From contig JAEPQB010000001.1 in the NCBI GenBank assembly GCA_017640725.1, positions 434,001 to 498,000 of the forward strand: a stretch of 64,000 bases of DNA, in the 5' to 3' direction. This document shows positions 18,653-28,370 of the stretch, piece after piece. The DNA comes from Kordiimonadaceae bacterium. Its GTDB lineage: Bacteria > Pseudomonadota > Alphaproteobacteria > Sphingomonadales > Kordiimonadaceae. The first letter of the stretch is position 1, and each line of letters begins with the position of its first letter. Made by a program: the position numbers and the translations under genes. The notes beneath the pieces are model-generated. The model saw only the letters and a program-made list of their open reading frames with translations. It was not told where the DNA came from and did no database searches.

Positions 18653-19276
18653 CTAGTTGGCTGTGGGTTCAAAAGGCTCGAACACATGCAGCCACAAATC
18701 GTCACCCGTGCCGTTGTCGTTGATGGCGTACTCAAACTCAGCGGCTGGATATTTTATTGATTGACCGGAAACAGAAGTATCGTAGGAATTTGCACCCCAT
18801 TTCTTCAAATTCCATCGGCCTGCGGGATCGTTTACGGTGTAACTCTCGCCATCAAATCCGGTGACCACCATAATGTGACCTGGTTTTGTGAACCAGCCAT
18901 GCACAATGACCGGATTGCCATTTGCCAGTTCGCCGCGCAATTGGGCTATTGTTCCCCGTTCGTAAAATACGTCACGCACGTTGGCGTTTGCCTCACGGGC
19001 AATAATGTTAAAGATCGCGGCCAGTTCCTCAGGATTATATTTAATGCCAAACCGATCATAGATTTTGTCTGGTGTGCGCGTAACGTTCGCTGAATCCAAA
19101 GCAATACCGAAATAATCGACCATCATGGCGACGGATGTGATGTTGCAAGCGCTGCCGCCTCGCTCAAGATTGTCATACTGTCTGTAGTAAGGCACGTCGC
19201 TCGCATCGCCAGCATAAACACTTTCAGTTGCCAGAACCAAAGCCAATAAGGTTGGGAAAATCAAGCGCATGGTCAC
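18653..19276 (-). CDS. Secreted C39-like cysteine peptidase
   Basis: 207 residues with a signal peptide (MRLIFPTLLALVLATESVYAG). The mature domain opens VPYYRQYDNLERGGSACNIT, the pattern of the peptidase C39-like family in which the Cys (Cys44 here) is the nucleophile. The probable catalytic His134 is in KPGHIMVVTG and the Asp150 in VNDPAGRW, in the expected order Cys-His-Asp. Families of this type act on peptides or peptide bonds in the envelope. There is no adjacent ABC exporter, so it is not a bacteriocin-leader protease domain. Function beyond protease fold is not assigned. Confidence 0.8.
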   Translation of the reverse strand: MTMRLIFPTLLALVLATESVYAGDASDVPYYRQYDNLERGGSACNITSVAMMVDYFGIALDSANVTRTPDKIYDRFGIKYNPEELAAIFNIIAREANANVRDVFYERGTIAQLRGELANGNPVIVHGWFTKPGHIMVVTGFDGESYTVNDPAGRWNLKKWGANSYDTSVSGQSIKYPAAEFEYAINDNGTGDDLWLHVFEPFEPTAN

Positions 19277-19363
19277 ACTCCTGTTTCGTCAACGCGGCGC
19301 CACAATTGCGGCAAACCACAATAATGTTAAGCTATTGCCTAAGGCAATCTCAAAGGGGGCACG

Positions 19364-20236
19364 ATGAAATACGTTGTTTTGATAATGGGCGGGCTCGCGG
19401 CCTCGGTGTTTTTGCTCCCCTATGCAGCCGCACAGTCTGATTTTGCGATCCAACAAGAGAGACTGTTGGAAGAAGCGAAGGCACAGCTTGCCAACGACCC
19501 CGCAAATGCGGACGCCGTCATTTGGGTTGGCCGGCGGCTTGGGTATCTGGGCCGTTACGCGGAAGCGATCGCCACCTATCAACGAGGCGAAATATTGCAC
19601 CCTAATGATGCAAGGTTTGCCCGTCACATCGGTCATCGACTGATCAGTTTGAAAAGATACAAGGAAGCTGAAGCGGCCTTCGAGCGCGCCGTCAGAATTA
19701 CTGCTGCCCAGCCCGACACAGTCGAACCAGATGGCTTGCCGAATGACGCAGGCATTCCAACATCCACGTTAAAAGGAAACATCTGGTATCACTTGGGCCT
19801 TGCGCGCTATCTGCAAGGTGATTTCGCAGGTGCTGCCATCGCGTATGAAGGGGCGTCAGCCTTGGCTCACAACCCCGATGCAGCGGCGGCGGCTCGCTAT
19901 TGGCTTTACTTGTCGCTCAAGCGGTCAGGACAGGATGAAAAAGCTGCTGAGACGCTTTTGGGAGTCGACGCGAGTTGGAAACTGATGGAAAACGGTGTGT
20001 ACCACGCGCTGTCGCTTTGTCTTAGAGGCGACGAAAACTGTGAAGGAATCCTTGACCAAGCGAGGGGTAGCGAAGGTGTTTTGTATGCAACGCCTGCATA
20101 TGGCGTTGCGATGGCCAGATTATTAGATGGTGATGCGTCAGGCGCAAAAGTGCTCCTGATGGAGATTGCGGCAAAAGACACCGGCGCTTCTTTCGGCAGA
20201 CTAGCGGCGGAAGCTGATCTGACGCGGCTAAACTAA
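19364..20236 (+). CDS. Periplasmic tetratricopeptide-repeat protein
   Basis: 290 residues with a signal peptide ending YAAAQ at about residue 24. Helical repeats follow: DAVIWVGRRLGYLGRYAEAIATY, ARFARHIGHRLISLKRYKEAEAAFE, and NIWYHLGLARYLQGDFAGAAIAYE, each with TPR spacing of small and aromatic residues. TPR domains mediate protein contacts, and no enzymatic motif is visible. It diverges from the C39 peptidase gene with an 87-bp gap. No partner is evident, so the role is unknown. Confidence 0.8.
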   Translation: MKYVVLIMGGLAASVFLLPYAAAQSDFAIQQERLLEEAKAQLANDPANADAVIWVGRRLGYLGRYAEAIATYQRGEILHPNDARFARHIGHRLISLKRYKEAEAAFERAVRITAAQPDTVEPDGLPNDAGIPTSTLKGNIWYHLGLARYLQGDFAGAAIAYEGASALAHNPDAAAAARYWLYLSLKRSGQDEKAAETLLGVDASWKLMENGVYHALSLCLRGDENCEGILDQARGSEGVLYATPAYGVAMARLLDGDASGAKVLLMEIAAKDTGASFGRLAAEADLTRLN

Positions 20237-20278
20237 GCTTGTACGGCGTGCGCCGGTAACGGGATATGGTCTCGGTAC

Positions 20279-22168
20279 CTAGTTTTGGTACGTGAGGCCA
20301 TAACCAAGTGGCAGGCGCTCTTTTGATCCGGAGCTTTCATTTCCTACCCACGAAAATGGCAGCTTGCCTTTAAAGTCGTACCCTGCAGCCCCATCAGCAC
20401 CAGACAATAAAACGTCAGCCACGCCTGCTCCTTCGCTACCGGGTAGCCAGGCAACAACCACGGCATCTGCAAGCTCCAACACTTCGTCGATTCCTCTTGG
20501 CCGACCAGTCAAAAATACGGCCACAACCGGAACACCCTTTGCCTTCATTGCCCGCATTAAGTCTAAATCGCCACTGTCGCCGAAGTTGAAGTCAGTCCCT
20601 TGCAAATCACCCTGAAATTCAGCGTAAGGCGTTTCACCAAACGCGATAACTGCTGCGTCAACTGGCGTTTCGTCACTTTTGACCACGGAACCTCCAACGG
20701 CATCCATGGCTTGCTCGAATCCCTGCAACAATGTGCTGAACCCTTTATAGTCGGATCGTTTGTTATCGCGCCCTTGCCAACTTACGGTCCAACCGCCTGC
20801 CTGAATGGCCGGATCATCTGCTGCAGAACCGCCTACAAACAGATTGGTTGAGGGATTCAACGGCAAAACAGACTCGTTTTTCAACAAAACAAGCGACTCT
20901 CTAACCGCTTGGCGTGCTACCGCCCTGTGGTCCGCATGTCCAACCACGTCCACACGGCCAGCGAGCGCATGGTCGCTTGGACGACCATCATCAAACATGC
21001 CGGCACGAAGCTTCACCCGCAAAATACGCCGCACTGCATCATCGATGCGTTCCATCGGAATATCGCCGTTTTCAACTTGACCGATTGTGCTGTTTTGAAA
21101 GGCTTGCCACTCCTCGGGCACCATAATCAGATCAACGCCAGCATTAATGATGACGGTGCACCATTTTTCTGCACACCCGGCAAGCTGCATATGAGCATTC
21201 CAGTCAGAAACGATGAGACCATCAAACCCCATGCGATCTTTCAGAATGTCGGTAAGCAGGTATTTGTTTGCTGACATGCGGCGGCCATTCCAGCTGGAAA
21301 AACTCGCCATGACTGACTGCACACCGGCATCCAGCGCAGGAACATAAGGTTGCCCATGCAGCCGGAAAAATTCGTCCTCGGGCAACACCGTGTCGCCCTG
21401 GTCAATGCCCTGCATGGTACCGCCATCGCCAACAAAGTGTTTTGCCGTTGCTAGAACATGGTTGACCGAGAGAAACTCGGTTGAATTTGGCACACCCTGA
21501 ATGCCCAGAACCATCTGGTCACCAAGCCGCGAGACAATTTCAGGGTTCGCAGAATAGCTTTCGTAGGTTCTGCCCCACCGGAGGTTTTGCGCAACCGCGA
21601 GCGTGGGAGCAAATGTCCAGTCTATGCCCGTCGCTGCCACTTCACGAGCCGTTGCCGCCCCGATCTGTCGCATAAGCTCGGGGTTGTTTGCGGCACCCAA
21701 ACCAATATTGTGCGGGAACACCGTTGCCCCCCAAACATTATTGTGTCCATGAACAGCGTCAGTGCCCCAAATGATGGGAATGGCCAGGCGGCCATTGCTG
21801 GTATCCATGGAGGCGTCGTAAAAAGCGTCTGCCATCTCAAGCCATGCTGACACAGGTGCGTCGGACCGGCCACCGGGCCAACTACCGCCACCATTGAGAA
21901 TTGAGCCAATATGGTGCTCAGCCGCTTGTTCGGGTGTAATGAAGTTCCGTTCAGCCTGGATCATTTGGCCGACTTTCTGCTTCAAAGTCATGCGGCTCAT
22001 GATCTCATCAATTCTGGCTTCGATGGCATCCTGGTTTTGAAGCGGCGATTGCAATTCAGGCCATGGGGAGGCGGAATTTTCGGCCGCAGCGACTGGGGCC
22101 AGCGCAAACAATAAACCCGCAACAGCAGCCGCGCACAGGCCTTTTCTAGGGGTACGCCATGTGTTCAT
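20279..22168 (-). CDS. Secreted GH3 exo-beta-glucosidase
   Basis: 629 residues. The signal peptide ends in APVAAAEN. The GH3 N-terminal barrel contains WGTDAVHGHNNV, the KHFVGDGG motif and the catalytic nucleophile Asp322 in LIVSDWNAH. The C-terminal alpha/beta sandwich contains LKNESVLPLNP and ends with PFSWVG and LPLGYGLTY. Its length and two-domain layout, without the fibronectin-like third domain, match barley-exoglucanase-like or ExoP-like enzymes that release glucose from beta-1,3/1,4-glucans. It is the last gene of a minus-strand series with the halogenase-like gene and the TonB receptor, so it likely acts in the periplasm on imported glucan. Confidence 0.92.
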   Translation of the reverse strand: MNTWRTPRKGLCAAAVAGLLFALAPVAAAENSASPWPELQSPLQNQDAIEARIDEIMSRMTLKQKVGQMIQAERNFITPEQAAEHHIGSILNGGGSWPGGRSDAPVSAWLEMADAFYDASMDTSNGRLAIPIIWGTDAVHGHNNVWGATVFPHNIGLGAANNPELMRQIGAATAREVAATGIDWTFAPTLAVAQNLRWGRTYESYSANPEIVSRLGDQMVLGIQGVPNSTEFLSVNHVLATAKHFVGDGGTMQGIDQGDTVLPEDEFFRLHGQPYVPALDAGVQSVMASFSSWNGRRMSANKYLLTDILKDRMGFDGLIVSDWNAHMQLAGCAEKWCTVIINAGVDLIMVPEEWQAFQNSTIGQVENGDIPMERIDDAVRRILRVKLRAGMFDDGRPSDHALAGRVDVVGHADHRAVARQAVRESLVLLKNESVLPLNPSTNLFVGGSAADDPAIQAGGWTVSWQGRDNKRSDYKGFSTLLQGFEQAMDAVGGSVVKSDETPVDAAVIAFGETPYAEFQGDLQGTDFNFGDSGDLDLMRAMKAKGVPVVAVFLTGRPRGIDEVLELADAVVVAWLPGSEGAGVADVLLSGADGAAGYDFKGKLPFSWVGNESSGSKERLPLGYGLTYQN

Positions 22169-22211
22169 TTAACCGCTCCTCAACGAAGTTCTGTCGGCTT
22201 GAGCTACCTGT

Positions 22212-23714
22212 TTAAGCAGCAACACCCGGACAGTATTTTTGTAGATAATCGCCATGCGATGGCATGTGGTAGACCAGATATTTGATTGATTTTTCGATCT
22301 CAGACACTTCCTTGCGCAGGCTTTCCTGATCAAGCACATCCGCGAGCGGATTGTAGCCATCTGGCGCAATACCCTGCCCGAGCATCACCGCTGTCCAACT
22401 CGTTGAAGTAAACAGTTCGTCTTCCTCACGGAAAATCTGACCATTCCACTTGAACAGGTCGATCTTTTCCTTGAGCGTGTCAGGAATATCCATGGTGCGA
22501 CAGTGGTTCCAAAAGTCGCTGTCATCCCGCTGTGTCGCGTTATAATGGAGGATCAGGAAGTCGCGTATCCGCGTATATTCCTTTAGTGTCAGCCGGTTAT
22601 ACGTGTTTTGCTGGACTTCCGTTACGCCGCGCAATGAGAATGTTGCCAAAAGCTTGGCTACGCCTGTGCTGATGAGGTGAATGGAAGTCGACTCAAGTGG
22701 CTCCATAAAGCCAGACGCCAAACCAATCGAGACCACATTCTTGTTCCAGAATTTCTTCCGGTGTCCAGTGACAAACCTAAGCAGCTTTGGGTCTGCAGCA
22801 GGTTTGCCATCGAGATTATTCATCAGGATGTCCTGGGCTTCCTGGTCTTCCATAAAGCTTGAGCAGAACACATGACCATTACCCAAACGGTGCTGCAAAG
22901 GCACACGCCATTGCCAACCAGCTGAATGGGCCGTGGCACGCGTGTACGGTAGCGGCTCTTCAGGTTGCTCACACGGCACTGCCCAGGCACGGTCACACGG
23001 CAGCCACTGTGTCCAGTCTTCGTAGCCTGTTTTCAGCGCTTGCTCTATCAGCAGGCCCCGGAAACCAGTGCAATCAATAAAAAAGTCGCCCTCGATGGTC
23101 TGGCCATCTTTTAGCGTCAGGCCAGTCACGTGACCGTTTTCAGGGTTTAAGGCAACGTCATCCACCATTCCCTCGATGCGTTCAACACCGCGGGCCTCTG
23201 AGAATTTTCTCAGGAATTCTGCATACTTAACCGCATCCAAATGGTAGGCGTAATTGATAGGCGGGAGGTCGTCACGGCCACTGTCTTGCATGCGGCCAAA
23301 CTTGCGATATTGAGCTGCGATGGTTTCTGCGTTGAACAAAAACAGCGGCCTTGGGTCACCGCTCTTACGGTACTTCATCCAGATATGGTGGAAGGCAACA
23401 CCATCAATTTGGTAGCCATAGTCGCCAAACGGGTGGAAATAACTGTCGTTCTGCTTGCCCCAATTTACAAACTGAATACCCAGTTTGAAGGTGCCGCCAA
23501 CAAACGAGAGCATTTCGGCTTCGCTGATACCCAGCATCTCATTGAATTGAACAAACGGCGGTATAGTAGCTTCACCTACACCAACCGTACCAATCGCCTC
23601 GGATTCAACAAGAATGACCCGAGCCTCTTTGTTCTGCGCGAATTTTGCGAATGCTGCAGCCGACATCCAGCCAGCCGTGCCGCCCCCAACAATAACGATA
23701 GTTTTGATTGCCAT
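22212..23714 (-). CDS. Tryptophan-halogenase-family flavoprotein
   Basis: 500 residues. The FAD loop GGGTAGW (residues 10-16), the halogenase motif in GWQWRVPLQ (W-x-W-x-I/V-P) and Lys77 in GTFKLGIQF, which aligns with the catalytic lysine of PrnA/RebH, mark it as a flavin-dependent tryptophan-halogenase homologue. Such genes are common beside TonB receptors and glycoside hydrolases in marine and Caulobacter-like bacteria, where their true substrate is unknown. It sits between the TonB receptor and a GH3 gene on the same strand. It needs a flavin reductase, and none is in the window. Calling it a halogenase is by family only. Confidence 0.88.
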   Translation of the reverse strand: MAIKTIVIVGGGTAGWMSAAAFAKFAQNKEARVILVESEAIGTVGVGEATIPPFVQFNEMLGISEAEMLSFVGGTFKLGIQFVNWGKQNDSYFHPFGDYGYQIDGVAFHHIWMKYRKSGDPRPLFLFNAETIAAQYRKFGRMQDSGRDDLPPINYAYHLDAVKYAEFLRKFSEARGVERIEGMVDDVALNPENGHVTGLTLKDGQTIEGDFFIDCTGFRGLLIEQALKTGYEDWTQWLPCDRAWAVPCEQPEEPLPYTRATAHSAGWQWRVPLQHRLGNGHVFCSSFMEDQEAQDILMNNLDGKPAADPKLLRFVTGHRKKFWNKNVVSIGLASGFMEPLESTSIHLISTGVAKLLATFSLRGVTEVQQNTYNRLTLKEYTRIRDFLILHYNATQRDDSDFWNHCRTMDIPDTLKEKIDLFKWNGQIFREEDELFTSTSWTAVMLGQGIAPDGYNPLADVLDQESLRKEVSEIEKSIKYLVYHMPSHGDYLQKYCPGVAA

Positions 23715-23854
23715 GCCTACCCTCCAAACACGCCCAGCTTACACAGCGGGATATTGGCTATCAAGAGATCGAGACCCGTTCCAGGTTACGCCTGCACAAT
23801 TTTGGCGGCGAGCTGGGCTGGACCAAAAAAGTCGACGCGGTAACCGAGGAAAGA

Positions 23855-23895
23855 TATGGCGAGCGCTGATCAATTTCTGACCAGAACTCGCCATA
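23855..23895 (-). terminator. Hairpin after the TonB receptor gene
   Basis: A 9-bp perfect inverted repeat TATGGCGAG/CTCGCCATA with a 23-base loop starts 8 bp beyond the TonB receptor stop. On the minus strand it is followed by TCTTTCC, a weak T-rich tail. It may act as a partial terminator or mRNA-stabilising stem that keeps receptor expression above that of the downstream halogenase and GH3 genes. Confidence 0.5.
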
Positions 23896-23902
23896 GTATT
23901 TG

Positions 23903-26900
23903 CTAAAAGTTGAAGCGTGCCAAGAAGGTGAATCGCCTATCGTTTCTGAAGGCTGTACGCGGCAGTCGCGTGCCATCAAAGTCAATAAGCTGTGTCGTCC
24001 GCGTCACTTCATCCAAGAGGTTCACTGCCTGGATACCAACCTTAATATTGTCAGTAACACTGTAGAATATTGAGCCATCAAGCTGCCCTGTGGACTCGCC
24101 AAAGATGGGCGAGAACGGGAAGATGTCGTCCCTTGGTGTCAGAAGGAAGTCTGATCGCCAATTGTACGCAAACCTTACCGACAGTTTGGGATCTTCATAG
24201 AAGGTCGTGATGTTGTAGGTGTGCTTAGAAATCCCAGGGAAGCCAAGGTCATCAGCAAAAGCCGATCTTCGCACATCGTCCTCAGGGGCTCCCAAATCAC
24301 CGCCATCAACATACGTGTAAGTGCCTTGCAAACCGAGATATTTGAGTGGGCCTGGCAGGAAGTCAAAGGTCTGCTGGTAGCCAACTTCAAAGCCCTTAAT
24401 CGTTGCACTGTCTTGGTTTGTCGGGCCGTCGATCCGGACTTCGGCAGTTGCGCCCGTGTCGCTGGTGAACGTCCTGATTGTCGAGTTGTCGGTTATCAAG
24501 CCATTGATATCTTTGACAAAAAAGGCTGCGGTTAAAGAACCAACTCGATCAAAATACCACTCGACAGATAGGTCATAGTTCCAAGCTGTAACTGGTCTCA
24601 ACAGCCGGTTACCTGTTCGGAGTGCAAAGAGTGGCCCTGTTTCCAAGGTACCATCCGCTTGGAGCGCACCCAGGTTGCTGCCAATCACACCACCCGTTCG
24701 GAAATTGGCCAGGTCGGGCCGCGACATACCTTTCGAAACCGCTGCCCTGACGAGCAGGTCTGGCGTTAGACCAAACTTGATGTTGAAGCTTGGCAGCCAG
24801 TGTTCGAACTCAATATCCGCACTGTCATCCAGTAATTCGCCTGTGAAGCCCGATACGAATTCTTGCTGCCTACCAGTAGACAAGAAACAGAAAGGTGGTA
24901 GTTCGGCATCCGGTCGACCCGGGATGACGACACAACTTGATGCAGCATCAGGGGCATTCTCAGGCAATCCAAACTGGATTTCCCCTCCGGCCTCGATCGT
25001 CGTCTTCACGTATCGAAGGCCAATGTTACCCTCAATGGCAATGCCGTCACCGGCAATTTCGTTGTTGCCGAAGTCAACACGCGCATAGAAGGCTTGTGTT
25101 TTCTCCGTCACGTCCGAAATTTCACCCGGCAGATAAACAGAGTCACCAACAAGTCCGGCACGATCACTTACGGGACCCCAAGTCTCCGCGATACGCGCGC
25201 CCCAGGCCTCAATGATGTCTTCCGCCTGTGCTTGCACAATACCGTCGCGGTAATCTTGAACCAGGTTATCCCCGCCCCAGAAAAAACCCGTTCCACCAGG
25301 TACAGGAATTGGCGCGTTGCCTCGCTGGAAGTCAGCGAACGGTGTTCTCAAGCCGTTAACACCCTGAGCCGCTGGGTTACTCGCATAAACCGGATTTTTC
25401 GGCGTATCCGTCCATGTCCACGCGTTTGAGAGGTTACCCCAGTTACCGAAGTTGTTGTCCCTTGTGATCCGAGAGCGGTCCGACCAACGTGCACCAAATT
25501 TCACACGTTTGAAGAAGCCGTCCTCGTTCAAGTCATAGTCCACATCAGCGCGGAAAGTGTTCATGTCACCTTCGTTATCGATGAAGCTGTCAATCAGGAA
25601 CCAGTTGTAGAAACGGTCCGGATTGCTGAAATGCGCCGTAGAATCAGCTCCCAGAGGAGCTCTAAACTCTACCAGTGGCGTTTGGCCGGCACCCAGATCC
25701 AGGAATATGTCAGACCGACCATTCATGGCAGCCAACACACCGTCTTCTGTGCGACGGCTTTCCACACGCTGCGCTTCCAGGTTTATGTGTATGCGATCTG
25801 TTGGAGACCACTGAATATCCAGCGAGTAGTCCTCTGTAACCGCTTGGTCTTCCCGTTGGAAACGCAAGAACTCTGTTGGAACACCATCCTGAATATCGCA
25901 AGGCTGATCTGCAGGGAATGGGAACGCCGTTTCGCCCGAAGGCACGTCCAAAGTGCCTGCCACACAGTTGTTAAATCCGTGCCAAGCCGTTTGCGAAAGA
26001 ACGCCGGACTGGAAAACGCCGTTTTGATCGAAGTTCCAAGGGCTTCCGTCTGGTTGCACAGGGAACAGGGCATCGTCGTTCACCAGCGCCAGAATGGCGT
26101 GCTCGTCGAAGAACAAGTCAGCTTCTGCCCGCAGATACTCTGCAGTTACGAGAAGGTTTTTGTCATTGTTTTCGAACTGAGCAACAGCTGAGAATGCATT
26201 CCGGTCACGCTCGTAACCAGTTGTGCGCACACCAGCGCCTTTTGGCACCACGACAGATCCAGCAGGCGGGAAGTTTGTCGCATCAAAGCCAGTGTCTTCA
26301 CCGACACCAGCTGAGCTAACCGACCGCGCCCGAATACAGGGCCCGTCAAGCGTTGGAGCACGATAACAAGGGTCCGTCACTTGCGACGCGTCTGAACGGG
26401 TAATCAATTCTGACTGCGAGTAACCGAGTTGCAAGCCAAAGCGACCTTTTGAGCCTTCCCAGGTGTTAGCGGCTACAAGCGAAAACCCAGGTGACCACTC
26501 TTCAGCCAAATCCCCATAGTTCGCCTCAATTGCACCGGCTACCCTGAAGCCATCTGAGTCAAGCGGCTTACGGGTTCCAAGGTCAACGGTGCCGGAGATT
26601 GCACCCTCAATCATATCAGCAGATGTTGCTTTGAAAACCTGCACCCTGCCGAGCAATTCGGGAGAGACATCGTTAAAACTCAGAACGCGTCCACCCGTTG
26701 CTGAGAAAACGTCTCTCCCGTTCAGTTCAGAACGTACAAACGGCAATCCGCGGATAACAACATCAGCGCCCTCTACCGCAAAGCGGTCCGGGTCACTGGT
26801 TTTTTGGAAACGTCCAATGTTAATGCCTGGCACACGCTGCAGTGCTTCCGCCACAGACCGGTCTGGCAGCGCGCCAATATCTTCCGCGGTAATCGCATCT

Positions 26901-27082
26901 ACGAATGTATCTGCGTTTTCCTTAAGCGACTGGGCACTTCTAAGCGACGCCTTAAAACCGGTAACTACAATTTCTTCTAAGGTGTCCTCTTCGTCTTCGC
27001 TGTTTTGGTCTTGCGCATTGACGATGGAACTAAAAGACGTGGCCGCGAGCATAGCAACCAGACTGGTGCTCATCTTGAACAT
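23903..27082 (-). CDS. TonB-dependent receptor, glucan-uptake type
   Basis: 1059 residues from the ATG at 27082, chosen over a start 87 bp upstream because GGAGAGGGGAAA sits just before it and a signal peptide (LVAMLAATSFSSIVNAQ) then follows. After a TonB-box-like segment EEIVVTGF comes the plug domain (DIGALPDRSVAEALQRVPG) and a large 22-strand barrel ending ...RFNF with a terminal aromatic residue. The stretch KASLRSAQSLKENADTFVDAI marks the Caulobacter/Xanthomonas class of carbohydrate receptors. It is transcribed away from two LacI operators and lies in a glycoside-hydrolase locus, so I infer uptake of beta-glucan oligosaccharides across the outer membrane. Confidence 0.93.
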   Translation of the reverse strand: MFKMSTSLVAMLAATSFSSIVNAQDQNSEDEEDTLEEIVVTGFKASLRSAQSLKENADTFVDAITAEDIGALPDRSVAEALQRVPGINIGRFQKTSDPDRFAVEGADVVIRGLPFVRSELNGRDVFSATGGRVLSFNDVSPELLGRVQVFKATSADMIEGAISGTVDLGTRKPLDSDGFRVAGAIEANYGDLAEEWSPGFSLVAANTWEGSKGRFGLQLGYSQSELITRSDASQVTDPCYRAPTLDGPCIRARSVSSAGVGEDTGFDATNFPPAGSVVVPKGAGVRTTGYERDRNAFSAVAQFENNDKNLLVTAEYLRAEADLFFDEHAILALVNDDALFPVQPDGSPWNFDQNGVFQSGVLSQTAWHGFNNCVAGTLDVPSGETAFPFPADQPCDIQDGVPTEFLRFQREDQAVTEDYSLDIQWSPTDRIHINLEAQRVESRRTEDGVLAAMNGRSDIFLDLGAGQTPLVEFRAPLGADSTAHFSNPDRFYNWFLIDSFIDNEGDMNTFRADVDYDLNEDGFFKRVKFGARWSDRSRITRDNNFGNWGNLSNAWTWTDTPKNPVYASNPAAQGVNGLRTPFADFQRGNAPIPVPGGTGFFWGGDNLVQDYRDGIVQAQAEDIIEAWGARIAETWGPVSDRAGLVGDSVYLPGEISDVTEKTQAFYARVDFGNNEIAGDGIAIEGNIGLRYVKTTIEAGGEIQFGLPENAPDAASSCVVIPGRPDAELPPFCFLSTGRQQEFVSGFTGELLDDSADIEFEHWLPSFNIKFGLTPDLLVRAAVSKGMSRPDLANFRTGGVIGSNLGALQADGTLETGPLFALRTGNRLLRPVTAWNYDLSVEWYFDRVGSLTAAFFVKDINGLITDNSTIRTFTSDTGATAEVRIDGPTNQDSATIKGFEVGYQQTFDFLPGPLKYLGLQGTYTYVDGGDLGAPEDDVRRSAFADDLGFPGISKHTYNITTFYEDPKLSVRFAYNWRSDFLLTPRDDIFPFSPIFGESTGQLDGSIFYSVTDNIKVGIQAVNLLDEVTRTTQLIDFDGTRLPRTAFRNDRRFTFLARFNF

Positions 27083-27173
27083 AAATTTCCCCTCTCCAAT
27101 GACCCCCACCTTGCCTAAACAGCTACCTCCCCGGAAGCTGGGTGACCCTGTGTTACTCGGTAGGGTCAAATTG

Positions 27174-27240
27174 TGACAAGGTTGTCATTCGATCTCAGGC
27201 GTACCGCGAACAGGGTCAAAAGTCAATGACAAGGTTGTCA
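27174..27240. promoter_or_regulatory. Two LacI-type operators upstream of the TonB receptor
   Basis: Two identical 14-base sites TGACAAGGTTGTCA lie at 27174-27187 and 27227-27240. Their spacing is 53 bp, close to five helical turns, so a tetrameric or paired repressor could bind both on one face. They sit between the TonB receptor start (27082) and the end of the LacI gene (27267). A close match occurs in front of the GH16 gene. Confidence 0.8.
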
Positions 27241-27266
27241 TTTTTAGCAAGATTATGAAAAAACGG

Positions 27267-28286
27267 CTAGTTCGCAGGCGCAGTGCACGAGCTTCTAACA
27301 ATGATTTTATGCGGCACAACCACTAATTCTGGCGCGGGTCTGGAAGAATCATCTGACGACGCATTTCGAAGAATTCGGATGCATTCTGCGGCCATATCGT
27401 CAAACGGTTGCGCGACGGTGGTTAGCGAAGGCCAAATAGTTCCCGCAATGGAAATGTTGTCGAAACCAACTACCGACACATCATCAGGCACTGCCAGTCC
27501 AAGCCGGCCCGCAGCCATGTAGGCAGCCGCGGCCATATCATCACTGGCGGCAAAAATCGCAGTTGGCGGATTATCGCCCGACAACATGGTTTCGGCAGCC
27601 GCCAACGCACGCCGGAAATCAAATTGACCGTCAATAACAAGATCGTTGCCAGGCCGCGGCAACCCCATTGAAACGATGGCCTCCTCGTATCCTCTTCGGC
27701 GTAAAAACGATGCGATGTGTGCAGGGTCGCCGGCAATATGCCCAATCCGTTTGTGGCCTTGATCCAAAAGGTGCTGGGTCATTTCGCGCGCTGCCATTTG
27801 ATCATCCATCGATACGGAAGACACCTTGGGAGCTGTGTGAGAAGGCGACATGAGCACAAACTGGATGCCACGATTAAAAAGATACTCCTGCAAAATGGAC
27901 GAGTCGCACATAGGTGGCACCAGGATAATGTTGTTCACCTTGGTGCGCTCAATAAATGCCTCAAGCTGCTGTTGCCAGGAGCCGCCGTGTTCCTCGAACA
28001 GTCCCACCACCAAATACCGCCCGGCATCCGAGCAGGCCTGCATCATCGCGTGATTAAGCCGCGACTGGTATCCACTGCTGGGGTCACTGTACAGCATTCC
28101 AATGGCAAGCGACTTGCCCGTGCGCAGCTGCCTTGCCGCATCACTGGGGCTATAGTCCAACTGCTCCATTGCCAGGTGCACGCGCTCGCGCGTGGTTTCT
28201 TTCACATTGGTCTGATTATTCATGACCCGTGACACTGTCTTTATGGACACGCCAGCTTTTTTGGCGACGTCAATAATCGTAGGCAT
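27267..28286 (-). CDS. LacI-family regulator of the beta-glucan locus
   Basis: 339 residues. The N-terminal helix-turn-helix and hinge read TIIDVAKKAGVSIKTVSRVM, then NVKETTRERVHLAMEQLDY and SDAARQLRTGKSLAIG, the standard LacI/GalR pattern. The C-terminal sugar-binding domain includes HIAGDPAHIASFLRRRGYEEA and DDVSVVGFDNISIAGTIWPSLTTV. It is flanked on both sides by matching palindromes of LacI-operator type and sits between the TonB receptor and the GH16 gene. I infer that it represses the locus until a glucan breakdown product binds. It probably also controls itself, since one operator lies in its own upstream gap. Confidence 0.93.
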   Translation of the reverse strand: MPTIIDVAKKAGVSIKTVSRVMNNQTNVKETTRERVHLAMEQLDYSPSDAARQLRTGKSLAIGMLYSDPSSGYQSRLNHAMMQACSDAGRYLVVGLFEEHGGSWQQQLEAFIERTKVNNIILVPPMCDSSILQEYLFNRGIQFVLMSPSHTAPKVSSVSMDDQMAAREMTQHLLDQGHKRIGHIAGDPAHIASFLRRRGYEEAIVSMGLPRPGNDLVIDGQFDFRRALAAAETMLSGDNPPTAIFAASDDMAAAAYMAAGRLGLAVPDDVSVVGFDNISIAGTIWPSLTTVAQPFDDMAAECIRILRNASSDDSSRPAPELVVVPHKIIVRSSCTAPAN

Positions 28287-28370
28287 TAGTTTTCTCGCTT
28301 CCCATTAGGCGCTGTAAAACGCCCAGACGGGATAATAGCGACAAGACGCCTTGCAAAAAAGGACAAATTA

